Source: Candidatus Poseidoniaceae archaeon (GTDB lineage: Archaea > Thermoplasmatota > Poseidoniia > Poseidoniales > Poseidoniaceae). From it: DNA of 64,000 nt. The stretch's first letter is position 1. The number at the start of each line of letters is the position of its first letter. The notes under the pieces were generated by a model. It was not told the origin of the DNA and searched no databases. It was given only the letters and a program-made list of their open reading frames with translations. Shown piece after piece: positions 18,678 through 30,300 of this stretch. The DNA lies in NCBI GenBank assembly GCA_028822845.1, contig JAPKCS010000003.1, positions 1 to 64,000 on the forward strand, in the 5' to 3' direction. A program made the translations under genes and the position numbers.

Positions 18678-21272
18678 TCAGTTCACCCGGGTCCACGAAC
18701 CGTCTTCACCGACGTTCCAGTATTGGACTTCGCTGCTTACATCGACGTACCAACCAGATTGTCCTTGCTCGGTTCCTGGAGCGGCTTGCATGACACCGAC
18801 TTCGCTTGCTTTTGCAGCAAGCGACTGTTTGAGTTCTTCAGTGAGGTCAATGCTGGAAGGCGCGCCATCGTCGGATGCCTCATCAGCTTCGTCAGAATCC
18901 AAATCGTCCTCATATTCATCTTCTGACCATTCATCTTCCTCAGTGTTGTTGACCTTTCGAACAAGCACCACCAGCGTGATCAAAATCAGACCAAGGAGGA
19001 AAGATCCCAGCGTCATTGCAGTGTTCGTTGAGCCTACAGCACCTCCGAACAAAACCGATTCGACGTCAAAGAAGCGCTGAGTGATCAGTCCATCCCAATT
19101 GACGGTGCAGGATCGATCGTTGCCTGCAGAATTAATGTTTAATTCCCATGTATCGCCGGTAACATACCTCGCTTTTCCTGCAGAGCAGGACACGGTTGTG
19201 TTTTCAGGTTCAACGATGACAAGGTTATCGTATTCATCGATGCCCTGAAGTTGAAGCAACACCGTGTCGCCTTGCGCGATGTCAAAGCCGTCAAGCTCTG
19301 CGAGAATCCGAACGGCCTGACCTGGCTGGATGGCCAAATCAATGCTGTGAGTCGCTCCGTCTTGAACAAACGTCAACGTGTAGAGTCCAGCGACCCGCCC
19401 GGTGAAGTCCCAGTAGCCGTTGCCTGAAGGTGAGCCTTCAAGCACGCCAAAGGTTTCATCCAAAAGAACGGTTACATTCGTTGCTGGCGCCATGTTGCCA
19501 TGAGCGTCAACCACTTGGATGAACACTTCCGAGGGGACACCTGCGTCGACCGTAAGTCCACTTTCGTAATCGGTCACCAAGTTTCGAGCCTCGCCAGCGA
19601 TGACGGTCAGCCGAATCGTGGCAAAGATACCATCAGCGTTGGCACGGATTTCATGGCCACCGACCTCGGTCGGCATCCAGTGCATGTTTGCAAGCATGAG
19701 TTCAACCGTTGCGTCTTCTCCATCCACCGTCCAATTAAGGCCAATTTGCGCAAGTTGATTGCCAAATCCATCAAAGAATGTAGGATTGAGGTCAAGCGGT
19801 GCATCAGAGGCAATGATGGCGTTGGCACCGTTCATTTCGATGAAAGCCAAACTGCCACTTTGTGTGGTGGCCTGAAACAGACTGTCGAACCGGAGGTCCG
19901 AACTTGCGTCGTACCACGAGGCTTCCACACGCCATACCGTGAGCGAGCGGGGTGCGAGCGTTGCGTACCCTTCATAGGTGGTGAAATACGAAGCATTGCC
20001 GGAAATCAATGACATTGTTCCATTGACCAGCCATTGGTTTCCAACGGCATCAACGGCCCAAAACGAGAGAACATTCTGCTGACCTGCTCTGAGCACCGAC
20101 GGCTCAAGCGTCAGCGATGTCTCAATCGCGCTCCCATGGACAATGTTGACTTCAACAGAAGAAGCAACACCTTCATCGATGACGTTGAGATGATGAACAC
20201 CCATGGCTCCCGGTGTCCAATGAATTCGACCATCGACGTTGGCAAGTCCACCGCTTGTTGTTGTGAAATTAGCGAGCGGGGGGGTGAACGAACCGGTGTA
20301 TCCATTGACGTCAGTTCGCATGGTGACAAGTTCGTATGCTTGCCCTGCAATGTATGTTTCACCATCGGAGAGCACGGTGATCTGTGACAGGGATGCGTCA
20401 GCTGGTACGACTCGAATGGTCGCAGCACCAGTGATGTTGCCTGCAGCAACTGTGAGGTTCCAAACGCCGGGATACGTCGCTGAAAAGCGACCAACAGGAC
20501 TCATGGTTCCGTTCTCGGCCGTCCAGGTTTTGTAACCAGCCTCTGTGTGATTCATCTCGAAGCCGTTCTGGTCGAGCAAACGTACTTGGAGGTAGATTGA
20601 TTCACCGCTTCGAATTTGAAGATCGTCTTCGAAAAGGAACTCATGAGGTCCATCTGCAATGACTTCGACCATTCGGTTGTCTTCCATTTGGTTCAAGCGG
20701 GCTCGGACATGAACATCGCCCAATTCGGTTGGTATCCATTGAGGCGTACCGATTCCAGCATAGGTTCCATCGAGGGTCCAAACGACATCAGTGGCGGGCT
20801 TAGCATTCCCTCGAGCGTCCAAAAGATTCGCTTGTAGGGAGGTGCTGGTGAGTGCATGCGCACTGGAGGTGGTAATCTTCAACGATTGACCAACACCCGC
20901 ACTTACGGTGATGTTGAACACATCTGTTAGACCTGCGTGACTCGCTTCGATGCTGATCAGGCCTGCCTGCCAAGGATAGAACACACCCTCGCTGCTGATC
21001 GTACCATTGGAACTTGACCAATTGATCTGACCTGAAGCGATGTTGTTGACCGCATCGTACAACGCGGCTTCGAACGTGGCCACCTCATCGGCGGTCATTG
21101 AGTACACAGGTGAAGCGATTGCAATGCGAGTCGCTGGACCTGCTCGATGTACCTCAATGTCATCTTCGAGAACAGATGTCGCTGCCAGTGGCTGCCAAGC
21201 TTGGGTGCAAAAAAGCGTGACCAGCAGCAGGCAAAGCATTGTTTTTACCGATTGAGACCGTAAAATTCGCAT
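18678..21272 (-). CDS. Secreted Ig-like/invasin-like repeat surface protein with C-terminal TM helix and acidic Trp-containing tail
   Basis: Start MRILRSQSVKTMLCLLLVTLFC preceded by a perfect SD; Ig-like repeats (FEAALYDAVNNIASGQINWSSSNGTISSEGVFYPWQAGLISIEAS); TM LGSFLLGLILITLVVLV; tail WSEDEYEDDLDSDEADEASDDG...GWYVDVSSEVQYWNVGEDGSWTRVN. Confidence 0.85.
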   Translation of the reverse strand: MRILRSQSVKTMLCLLLVTLFCTQAWQPLAATSVLEDDIEVHRAGPATRIAIASPVYSMTADEVATFEAALYDAVNNIASGQINWSSSNGTISSEGVFYPWQAGLISIEASHAGLTDVFNITVSAGVGQSLKITTSSAHALTSTSLQANLLDARGNAKPATDVVWTLDGTYAGIGTPQWIPTELGDVHVRARLNQMEDNRMVEVIADGPHEFLFEDDLQIRSGESIYLQVRLLDQNGFEMNHTEAGYKTWTAENGTMSPVGRFSATYPGVWNLTVAAGNITGAATIRVVPADASLSQITVLSDGETYIAGQAYELVTMRTDVNGYTGSFTPPLANFTTTSGGLANVDGRIHWTPGAMGVHHLNVIDEGVASSVEVNIVHGSAIETSLTLEPSVLRAGQQNVLSFWAVDAVGNQWLVNGTMSLISGNASYFTTYEGYATLAPRSLTVWRVEASWYDASSDLRFDSLFQATTQSGSLAFIEMNGANAIIASDAPLDLNPTFFDGFGNQLAQIGLNWTVDGEDATVELMLANMHWMPTEVGGHEIRANADGIFATIRLTVIAGEARNLVTDYESGLTVDAGVPSEVFIQVVDAHGNMAPATNVTVLLDETFGVLEGSPSGNGYWDFTGRVAGLYTLTFVQDGATHSIDLAIQPGQAVRILAELDGFDIAQGDTVLLQLQGIDEYDNLVIVEPENTTVSCSAGKARYVTGDTWELNINSAGNDRSCTVNWDGLITQRFFDVESVLFGGAVGSTNTAMTLGSFLLGLILITLVVLVRKVNNTEEDEWSEDEYEDDLDSDEADEASDDGAPSSIDLTEELKQSLAAKASEVGVMQAAPGTEQGQSGWYVDVSSEVQYWNVGEDGSWTRVN

Positions 21273-21276
21273 ATCT

Positions 21277-21285
21277 TCACCTCCT
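21277..21285 (-). promoter_or_regulatory. Shine-Dalgarno sequence for the 18678..21272 gene
   Basis: Minus-strand AGGAGGTGA, 4 nt upstream of the ATG at 21272. Confidence 0.8.
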
Positions 21286-21311
21286 GCTTCAACCTGTATC
21301 AAAGACGCTGT

Positions 21312-24300
21312 TCACTCAGTCCATTCAGCCCATTCGGATTCATCGCCCTGGCGGTACCACCAGGCTCCGTTTTCATCCTCTGCCCATTCGGTTCCGTCGT
21401 CATCAACGCGATGATCGGTCATCCAAGAAGAGTCAATTTCTGGGACGTCTTTCGCCTCCGGCGCTGGACCTGACGGACCGGGCGCAGGACCTGATGGGCC
21501 TGGCGCTGGACCCGCTGGACCAGGTGCTGGACCAGAAGGTCCTGCTGCAGATGAGGAAGACGATTCATCTTCGTATTCATCGTCGTAGTCTTCGTAATCA
21601 GTGTCGCCACCTCGGAAGGTGATGAACAACAAGACAAGCACCACACAGGCGATGATTGCTAACAATACGGCGCCGACGTAATACAGTGGGCCTCCGGACT
21701 TGAAGAAGCCACCAACGTTGCCAAGAACTTCATATTCCAAGGATTCAGAGACCTTGCCGGAAGTGATGGTTACGGTTTGTGGGCCGCTGTCAAGGGTGAC
21801 CACCTTCCAAACACCTTGGCCTTGAGCCAAGACTTCTGCTCGCCCAGTTGAGTCGACATTTGTGCTTGCTGGAACCTCAATTGGATTCTCGTAAGCGTCG
21901 AAGGCTAAGACGGTCACAGTGAACGAACCAAGTTGATCGGTCGTGGAAGTCGACAATTCTACGAGGATCGAACTGACCGTTCGTTGAGCTGCCACTGAGA
22001 GATCAAGACTTCCTGATGCCTGTCCTGCATCGAACATGAGCATGTGAGTTCCTGCAGTTCGTGCGAAGTAACTGTACTGGCCTTCAGAGGTTCCAGGAGT
22101 GATATCGCTCACTGCGCTGTTGTTCTCGGTCCATTCAACCGTTTGTGGGAAGGTGTTTCCATCCGTGTCAGTACCGGTGATTTGAATTGAGATTTCCTTT
22201 CCTGCATCTTGGGCGAAGGTGTCGACCGATGAAACAATGCTGACAGCGACGCCATGAAGAACAGTGACTGAAACTGAGTCACTGATGTTATACCCAGCGT
22301 TGCTGATTGCGAACCCTGCAACTGTGAAATTACCAACACCCGTGGCTTGCCAACGCATGTTGTCAACGAGGAGTTGTGAAGTGATGTCCACAGTCGTACC
22401 TGCGTCTTCATCGATCAGAACCCAAGTCAATGCACTTGCATCAATCGGGTTGGTATCTTGATCTTCGAGGCTCGAAGAGAAATCGATGTATTCATCGGAC
22501 GTGATATCAAATGTGTCACCGTTGGTTCCATCCGAACCAAGAGCCGTAATGGTTGCTGAGATGAGATCGCCTTGAGTCACCTCAACGAACAAACTCACTT
22601 CGTGAATCACTGAGCCATCATCGTAAACAGCGAAGATTGTGTAGGCCGTGAGCGAGGACATGTAGGGTTGGAACGTCACTTCATCGTTCGCCAAATCAGC
22701 GCCTTCAAGGATTGCTTGGTCCGTCCACACTGCGTGTGAAAGCGTCCAATTGGCATTGATCGACCATCGGTTGCCCTTTTGATCGGTTGCCTTGACCTTG
22801 ACATCAATTGAATCATCAGCGGTTAGCTGGAAGGTGTTACCAACTGAATCGACGTTTTGCACCACAAGAACAAGCGTTACAATTGCGCCTTGTTCGACAG
22901 TGACCGAAACTTCAGTGAGTTTATCTTCATACTTGGCTTCAAGGATCTTTTGTCCACGGGAAATTGGATCCCAAATGGCAGGTCCTCCTGCCGTGAGGAT
23001 ACCGTCGGAAGTCTTGGTCCAATTCTGGCTTGGCAAGTAAACTGGCAAACGGTTACCACGGACATCTATACGAGTTGTGTTGATGTAAATTCGATCGTCA
23101 GCCGTGATGGCTGTTGCTGAGAGGTCGAGTTCCAATCGATCCATTTCACCGTGACCGACGCTAATGGCAAGTTGGCCTTCTGCTCCACTGGTGGAAGTGA
23201 GATTAAGCATCCACATACCAACATGGTCGGGGAAGTACTCCGAATTCTCAGTGCTGTAGTTCCCATCAGCCACTGTCCATGTGAGTGAGCCTGCTTGGCT
23301 CACATCTGTGATTTCGTTGTTGAATTGGTCATACAATGTGTGAGTGATGGAACACCAAACTCCTGCTGGGATTGTGCCCGAGCAACCTTCCAAAGTGAAG
23401 GATGTAGCAACACCTGTGGTCACGGTCACGAGCACGGTCACACTTTGACCGTTCCAATCAACAGTGATGCCTTGGGGACCCACTGCATATGGCAAGAATA
23501 CGTTTTGTTGAGTTGAATCCATGCTTCCGTTGCTTGGAGTGTATGAAATCGCTTGCCCAGGCACAATGTTACCGAACTGGTCCACCACGTATGCGGTGAC
23601 GACCATTGGGTCATCTGCGGTGATCACAGCGGCAGCGCCAGTGGCCACAAGGGTGGTTGGGGCACCTGGCGAAACGGCAACAATTTCAGTTGCACAAATC
23701 AGGCCAAAGCAGGCGGAAACGCTGTGTTGTCCAGTGGCATAAGGCGTGAAAACGCCGGTCGAGGAAATGCTGCCATTTGTCGCAGACCAAACAATTGGTG
23801 CACTCACAGGCATCGAGAGATGGTTGTAAGCAGCGTAACTGAAAGTAACCGGGGTGTCAGCGTTTGTTGACGGTGCGGTTGGGGTCAAGTCAACGGTTGT
23901 CACGTCGGTGTGGTTCAACAAAATGATTGGTCGCAATGAGGCAAAGGTTTCAACCGATTCACTGGCGATGAAATTGCCCATCATATCGCCTCGGTTTGGC
24001 GTACCAATAATTACCCAAGCGTTATCGTTATCGATCAGCATGCCTTGTGCTCCAATGTCAAACCAAATCCAGCGGTTGTCACTCAAGTCGGTTTCAACAA
24101 AGGTAGAGACTGGCGTGGCATCATAGTCGACACCAGATTGCATACCTGCCGTCCCCCAAGCGTTGCCTGAGGAAGCGTTGTTCCATGAGGAAGCAGATTG
24201 ACTCCATTGAGTGTTCGTAATTCGATGGACGCTAAAGGTCATGGCGTTCGCGCCTCCAACGGCGACCCATGAATCAAGGTACAAACCTAGACTTGCAGAA

Positions 24301-27300
24301 TGGATGCTTGCGTGGGCTGGAAGTGGAACTTGACTGTTGTCCAAAGCGAAGGTCATGTAGGCCTTCTGGCCACTGTTCTGTCCGAAGTAGGTTCCAACTT
24401 CGATGAGTTCTGAGTCACCAAAGTTGGTGTCGGAATCAGCTTCGCTAAGGTGCGTTTCACGGATGTTTGTGTGCCCGAACTGAGTGACTTCGTTGCCGGT
24501 TTGGAACGTGTAGGTGTACGTCAAGTCGTTGTTGTCGGCGTGAGTCGGGTTACCGATGGCAAACGACCAGCGGGGTGAAGACGGTCCTGGAATCGATTGG
24601 TTGACACCTTGGACCCACCATTGGAAAACTTCCCCAGTATCAAGACTGGTTGGGAATCGGAAGCTGGTGTTTGTAATGGCATTGCCTTCCCAAGACCGGA
24701 ACTTGTACACGCCGGACTGGTTTGCGATGGTGACCACATAGCCTGTAGCACCTGTTGATGGAGCCCAAGAAAGGACAGGTGATGCATCTGGCTGAAGCAA
24801 GGCCCCGCTGGTGTTGTACAGCACCTCACCGTCGCTGGGGTAGGTGAGGGACGGTTGACTTGGGGGTTGAACACCATCGACGTTATCGATGTATTCGAGC
24901 AAAATGTAGGGTCGAAGGTCCTCAGTGCTGTACTCGGAAGAGTAGAACTGATGGTTCGTGTAAGGCGTTCCAACCACTTCCAGCATTACCGTCATGGTCA
25001 TGTTCCCATTCGCTACATTCGATTGAGCAAGACTGGTGAGGTCCCATTCCACCCAGCCACTTGCTGGGTTCAAGGTAAGCGTTGAACGGGTGATCTCGGT
25101 TGAAGAGCAAGGCACACTGTTGTTCCATGTGACGCTGTTTTCCGCAAAGGAAGAACAGGCGTGAGCGGAAACGGTTGTGGCAGAGGTCCCGACCACATTG
25201 TATCGATACAATTTGAGCAACATCGAGGTAGGGGTCATGGCAGTCGGCCATGGCATGGCGCTCAAATCAAACTCAAACAGAATGCTGCTTTGACCAGAAC
25301 CTGAACTCGAAGTGCCCAAATTAAGGGTTTGGGATGAGCCCATGTTGGATGTGACTGAAGAGGAGATCTCAGCATCGGACACTTCTGGAAGAGAACCAGT
25401 TTCACTGAAAATTGATCCGCGGTAGAGCGCCAGCGATTGATTACCGTTACCATCATCATAGCCTTGGTCGACAGGAATTCGGTATTTGTTGACGGGTGAC
25501 CAAGAGCCGATTCGGTGATCTTGATCGCCGCGGATTCGCCAGTATTTCCAGTCATCACCCTTCTCAACATCGGTTCCGGTTAACGAAAGGTTCTGAGCAT
25601 CCCAAGTTACGTTGAATTCATCTTGAGAAACGACGGTGGTTGAATCAAAGCAAAGAGCATCGATCATCCGTGAGTTTGATGCGCCACAGAGGACCCATTG
25701 TGTATGATTGGAATCGGTTGAGGACCAATTTACATTCACTTCATCCGACCCGCTTGGGCGCGGTGCAGAGAGGTTCCACAATGTTGCGCCGTCTGCCGGT
25801 ACTCGGCCTGTTGGCATCGCTGGGCCCCATGGATTGGTGGTCTCGTAAGTGAACGTGAGTGTTGGGCGATCTGCTTGACCGGTGTTTTCGCTGCTTGGAA
25901 TGTAATACACACCATCGACGGTCCCATCGACTTCCTCTGCTTGAATGAGGACATTCAAGCTGGAGTCTCCGCGAAGAATAGCATGCTGAAGCAAAGAAGT
26001 GACGTTGATGGAATATTCACTCGAACTGTTCATCCAGAAACCATCAGTCTCTGGGCGTTCGGAATCATCTGAATGGTAGGCTCCCACGCCTTGCCATGAA
26101 GTGGTGTTGTTCCCAGGATGAGCCCATGTGGAGGCTTCATCCCATGAGGTTAACATTCTTGAGACGGTTACAAACACTTCACCGTTTCCTGAAACAGCGG
26201 TCAAATTGAGGGTCGCATTGTGGATCTCATAAGTGGAAGGCATTGGAAGGGTGCTGAAGTCAATGGAAATGAGTGTGGAGGTACGCAATGTGCTGCTCGA
26301 AGGGCTCTGGCCAACTGAAAGATAGGCTGAAGCGCCGTTGTTCGATTGTGTGTTGCCGCTATCAAGTCGGGTGTCCGCTGTGAACGATGGATAATTCAAT
26401 TCTTCAACGATGCTGCCGTCTTGAAGGGCAATCCATGCGTGTGTTGAATCCACTTCGCCTGAAATCACGCTTGGGATGTAGAACACAGTCGATGCACTTT
26501 GTGGACCAATCATGCCCGAATCAATCGGTTGAACGGTCCAACGGACAGTTTGGATGTCCTCGATATCTGTTGGAGGGGTGAAGGTCAAGTTGGTCAAATC
26601 AAAGGCGGCTGGCGTGTCTCTTGAATCGTAAACCATTCGTCCTGCCATGTCGTCGTTGGCATCTTCGAAGATGATGACTCGCCACGCTGACGGGGTGTTG
26701 ACGGTGGCTGGGATGGTCCACGAGAGAACCGGTGCATAATCTGGAAGAACAGCGTGGGATGTTGCATCCCATTGAATGGTTCCGTTTGACGGACCTGCGT
26801 TGTTCCCTGCAGTGCTTGGAACGGCTGCTGTCCCGTTGGTCCAGGTGAGGTTCAGCCATGGACGGTTCGAGGAAGTGCCTTCTGAAGTTGTGAACGTGAT
26901 CAGGTTGGCGCCACCTGACCAAGCTGTAATTTCATTTGATGCATACACCATCAATGAAAGGGAAGAAGCACCGGAATCGAGGGCGGCTTGCACCGCTTCG
27001 GTCACGTCCCATGTCATCCAGTCACCGCTCACAGAGGACTGAAGGTCGACGTATTCCCCAGCGTCAACACCGATGTCGCGCCCGCCGACAGCGGACCAGT
27101 TGTTGGTTCCGTCATAGGTGGTGTCATTGGCATCACCAGACCAGCTTTGGAGCACAGGGCGTATAGCAAGAGGTTCGCCAGTTGAGGAACCAAATTCAGA
27201 ATAGAGGTTCAAACCTGCATCAGTCACACGAGCGTTTCCAGGTTGTGGCACGGCATTGAGTGGGATTCGAATGAGGGAAACAGCCTGACGGTCGTAACCA

Positions 27301-30300
27301 ATGGCTCCAACCTTCATTTGATTGGAATCGTCATGAGAATCGCTCGAACCTGAACCGGCTTCGTAGACATAGGTGTCCTCGAAATTGGGGAGGTTCAGCG
27401 ACGGCATGGCTTCACGGTGGTGAAGTTCAACCGAGGCACATGAGCCATCAGAGCAGGTTTCCCATGTGGTGAGATCCGGCAACAAGAAGTGGTAACTGTT
27501 CGACCAGTTTCCAATTTGGTTGGTGGCTGAGATTGCTCGCACACGCCAGTGCCAGGTCTTGCCTTCGTCCAGTCCGACAGGGGGGGTGTAGGTGTTGTTG
27601 GTCAAATCAAATCCTGCATCGTTCCACGAAGTGGATATCTGAAGGTTCGATGAATCGAAGGTGGGGGTTGTGTCAAGTTGCACAGCCCAACCGCCTACGC
27701 TCAGGCTGCTGTTGAAGTTCCAAACAAGCGTTGGTTGATTAAGCGGTGTCAGATCAACGCCTGAACCAATGGACCAAGATCCGTTGATGGGACTGGATGG
27801 GGAAGGTTCGCTTGGCACTGAATTGGAACCGGGGACGTAAACGAAAGTGAGTTCGGGCCGGGTTGCAACTGCACCGCTTCCGGGGAACAATTGAACTTCA
27901 CGGGTTTGGCCCGTTCCAACGCCGAGCACACCGAGCATAAAATTCACGCTTCGGTTTTCACGCATGGCGTTTTGAACGCCTAAGGTCACGTTCCATTCGA
28001 CCGTGTCGCCTAAAGCAGAACTCGTGGTGAGTCCGACAGAATCGAGCAACGAACCACGTTCGCTGCCTTTTGCTCCAGCCATACCCCAGTTGTTCACGCC
28101 ATCATAAGTTGCCCATGTGGCGCCTTGTGCAGTCCAGTTTTCTTGGGTGTTCTCCCAAACAGCGAGTGTTGGTGCGTTGAATGCGTTGCTCCCAAGTGTG
28201 AATTCTAGATTTGCAGACTCGACAGCGTATCCCGCTGGCAGAAGGTTGGATTTAAGATCGCAACTCATCAGTGCAATCGCTTCGCTCGGGTAGGTGTTGT
28301 AGGAGACGATAAGTTTTGACTCAGCATCGTAATTTTGGGCAGGAGTCCCACTGTCGATGAAGGTGTCCATGCATGCTGGGTAAAGCCCGTCATTGGTTCC
28401 ATTTCCATGGGTCATTCGGAACTCGTATCGGTTGCCACCAAGCCAAGTTGATTCTGACGAACTGACCAGGAAGTTCGATGTTGACCATGCACCAACGGTG
28501 CCATAACTATCGGTGTGAGCCATGCGCCAGAAGTACATGTTTCCGGCTGCAAGGGCGTTGTTCCCAGTCATGTTGAATTCACCGGAACTTGCCGGCACGG
28601 AAGTTGAGTCTTCCATATTTTCAACATCCCAAACTCGGTCGCGGAATTGTTCATCGGTTGCCATTTGGAACACGATATCGTAGGAAGAGGAGGCGACGCT
28701 GCCATCCCAGCCGAGGGAAGGCGTGGTGTTCGCAGAGAAGTTATGCCCGGTTTGGTTCCAAACTGCCTCTCCCTGAGCAGGAGCGGTTTGCGTGACAGAT
28801 GGGATTGGCGTTCCTGAGCCCCATGCATAGATGATCTCCACCGAGGGTTGGAGGGTTGCTGTGGATGCTTCGGAGGTGTGGAAGGTTGTCGAAACCGTTC
28901 CGCCGGTTGCATAAGGATCATGTTGACCTCGAGCCACAATGGTGTAATCAGCGGCGTCGTTGGTTGGAGACTGCAGCCAAGATTGCAAACTGTTGGAGAA
29001 TCCAAATTCGAATCGTGAAGCTGTTTGGTCACCATAAATTCCAGTTGCGGTTGCGGTGGAACTGAATTCCCGACCGCCGTCATCCCAGTTGTTTCCGTTC
29101 GATGCACGGTTCCATGTCAGTTCATCTTCGACCCAAACGTTGGGGTCCATGCCGTGCATGGAGAGCATGGCGGACCCGGAAGAGCTTTGCCGTTGAAGAA
29201 CGACATTTGCATCTTTGATGGTCGCATTCGCATGCAAGCCCAGCAAGCCCAAATCCATACGGAAGTGAACCAAGGATTCTTTGTTCGAAGTCAACGTCGC
29301 TGTCATCGTGCTCAATTCGCCATATTTGGTGTTCCGGCTGAGTTGATTCGCGTAGGCGTCTTCGATGAAATCGTAAGGGAGGCCAAGGGCATCCACATCG
29401 ATGTTGATGGTTGCGGTGCCGTCACCATTGTCAGTTACATCGTGGGCGGGGAGAAGGAATGTTTCATTGGCCCAAGCACCGAGCATCCCGGAGGAGTCCA
29501 TCGATCGGTAACGGTAATGGACTTCAGAACCGTTGTCGAATTGTTCACTTGTTGGTACTTGGTAGGAGCCTGTGGTCGCTGTTGTGGTGAAGGCGTCCCA
29601 GAGTGGAGAGTAATGCCACTCAAGGTCGAGCTGAGATTTGAAGTTCGGGTCCAACGAAAATTGGTATTCAACCGTTTGGCCGCTCAGTGAATCATAGCTG
29701 ATCGTTGGAGTCCTGTCTGCAGTGAGAAGGAAATCTCCAGTCATCAATGGCTCACCATTTTCAGCAAACGTCGAGGTCATGGCACCACCGTTTCCGGCTG
29801 GCGTGTTGGTGGAAACCACGGTCAGGTCTGGCCTGTTGTTCAGGGATTGACTTTCAGATAAATCACACGCATAAAGCGCCCCGTTTCCGGCGACAACAAG
29901 GTTGAGTTCGCTGTCGTTGTTTGCAGCTGCTTGTTGAGCGTGAGCAGTGACGTTGAGGCTGAAAGTACCGTTACCTGATGCCCGGAGTGGAGGTTCCCAA
30001 GCGCCGCGGTCGCTGACCCCATCAGCACCTTGTTGGGCCCAAGGTGAATTGAGGTCACTTTCCATCCACGTGGCTGCGGAATCATTCCATGCAATAATGA
30101 AAGCGGTGTAGAATTTAATTTCCGCCGTGGACAGCGAATCTGTGGTGCATTCCAGATCAAGGGTTGCCGATTGAATCGAACTGGAAGAGGTGAGGTTCAT
30201 TGGGAAGGTGAAAAGGAGTCGACTTTCCTCTCCCATATCAGAAATTCCGATGTCACCTGATTCAGTTTGATTACCGATGTCGTCTGGCGCAGAATCGGAA

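Noticed and set aside
21458-21546. Short tandem repeats considered as a CRISPR-like array
   Set aside because: In-frame Gly-Pro-Ala/Ser coding repeat, no spacers and no cas genes nearby.
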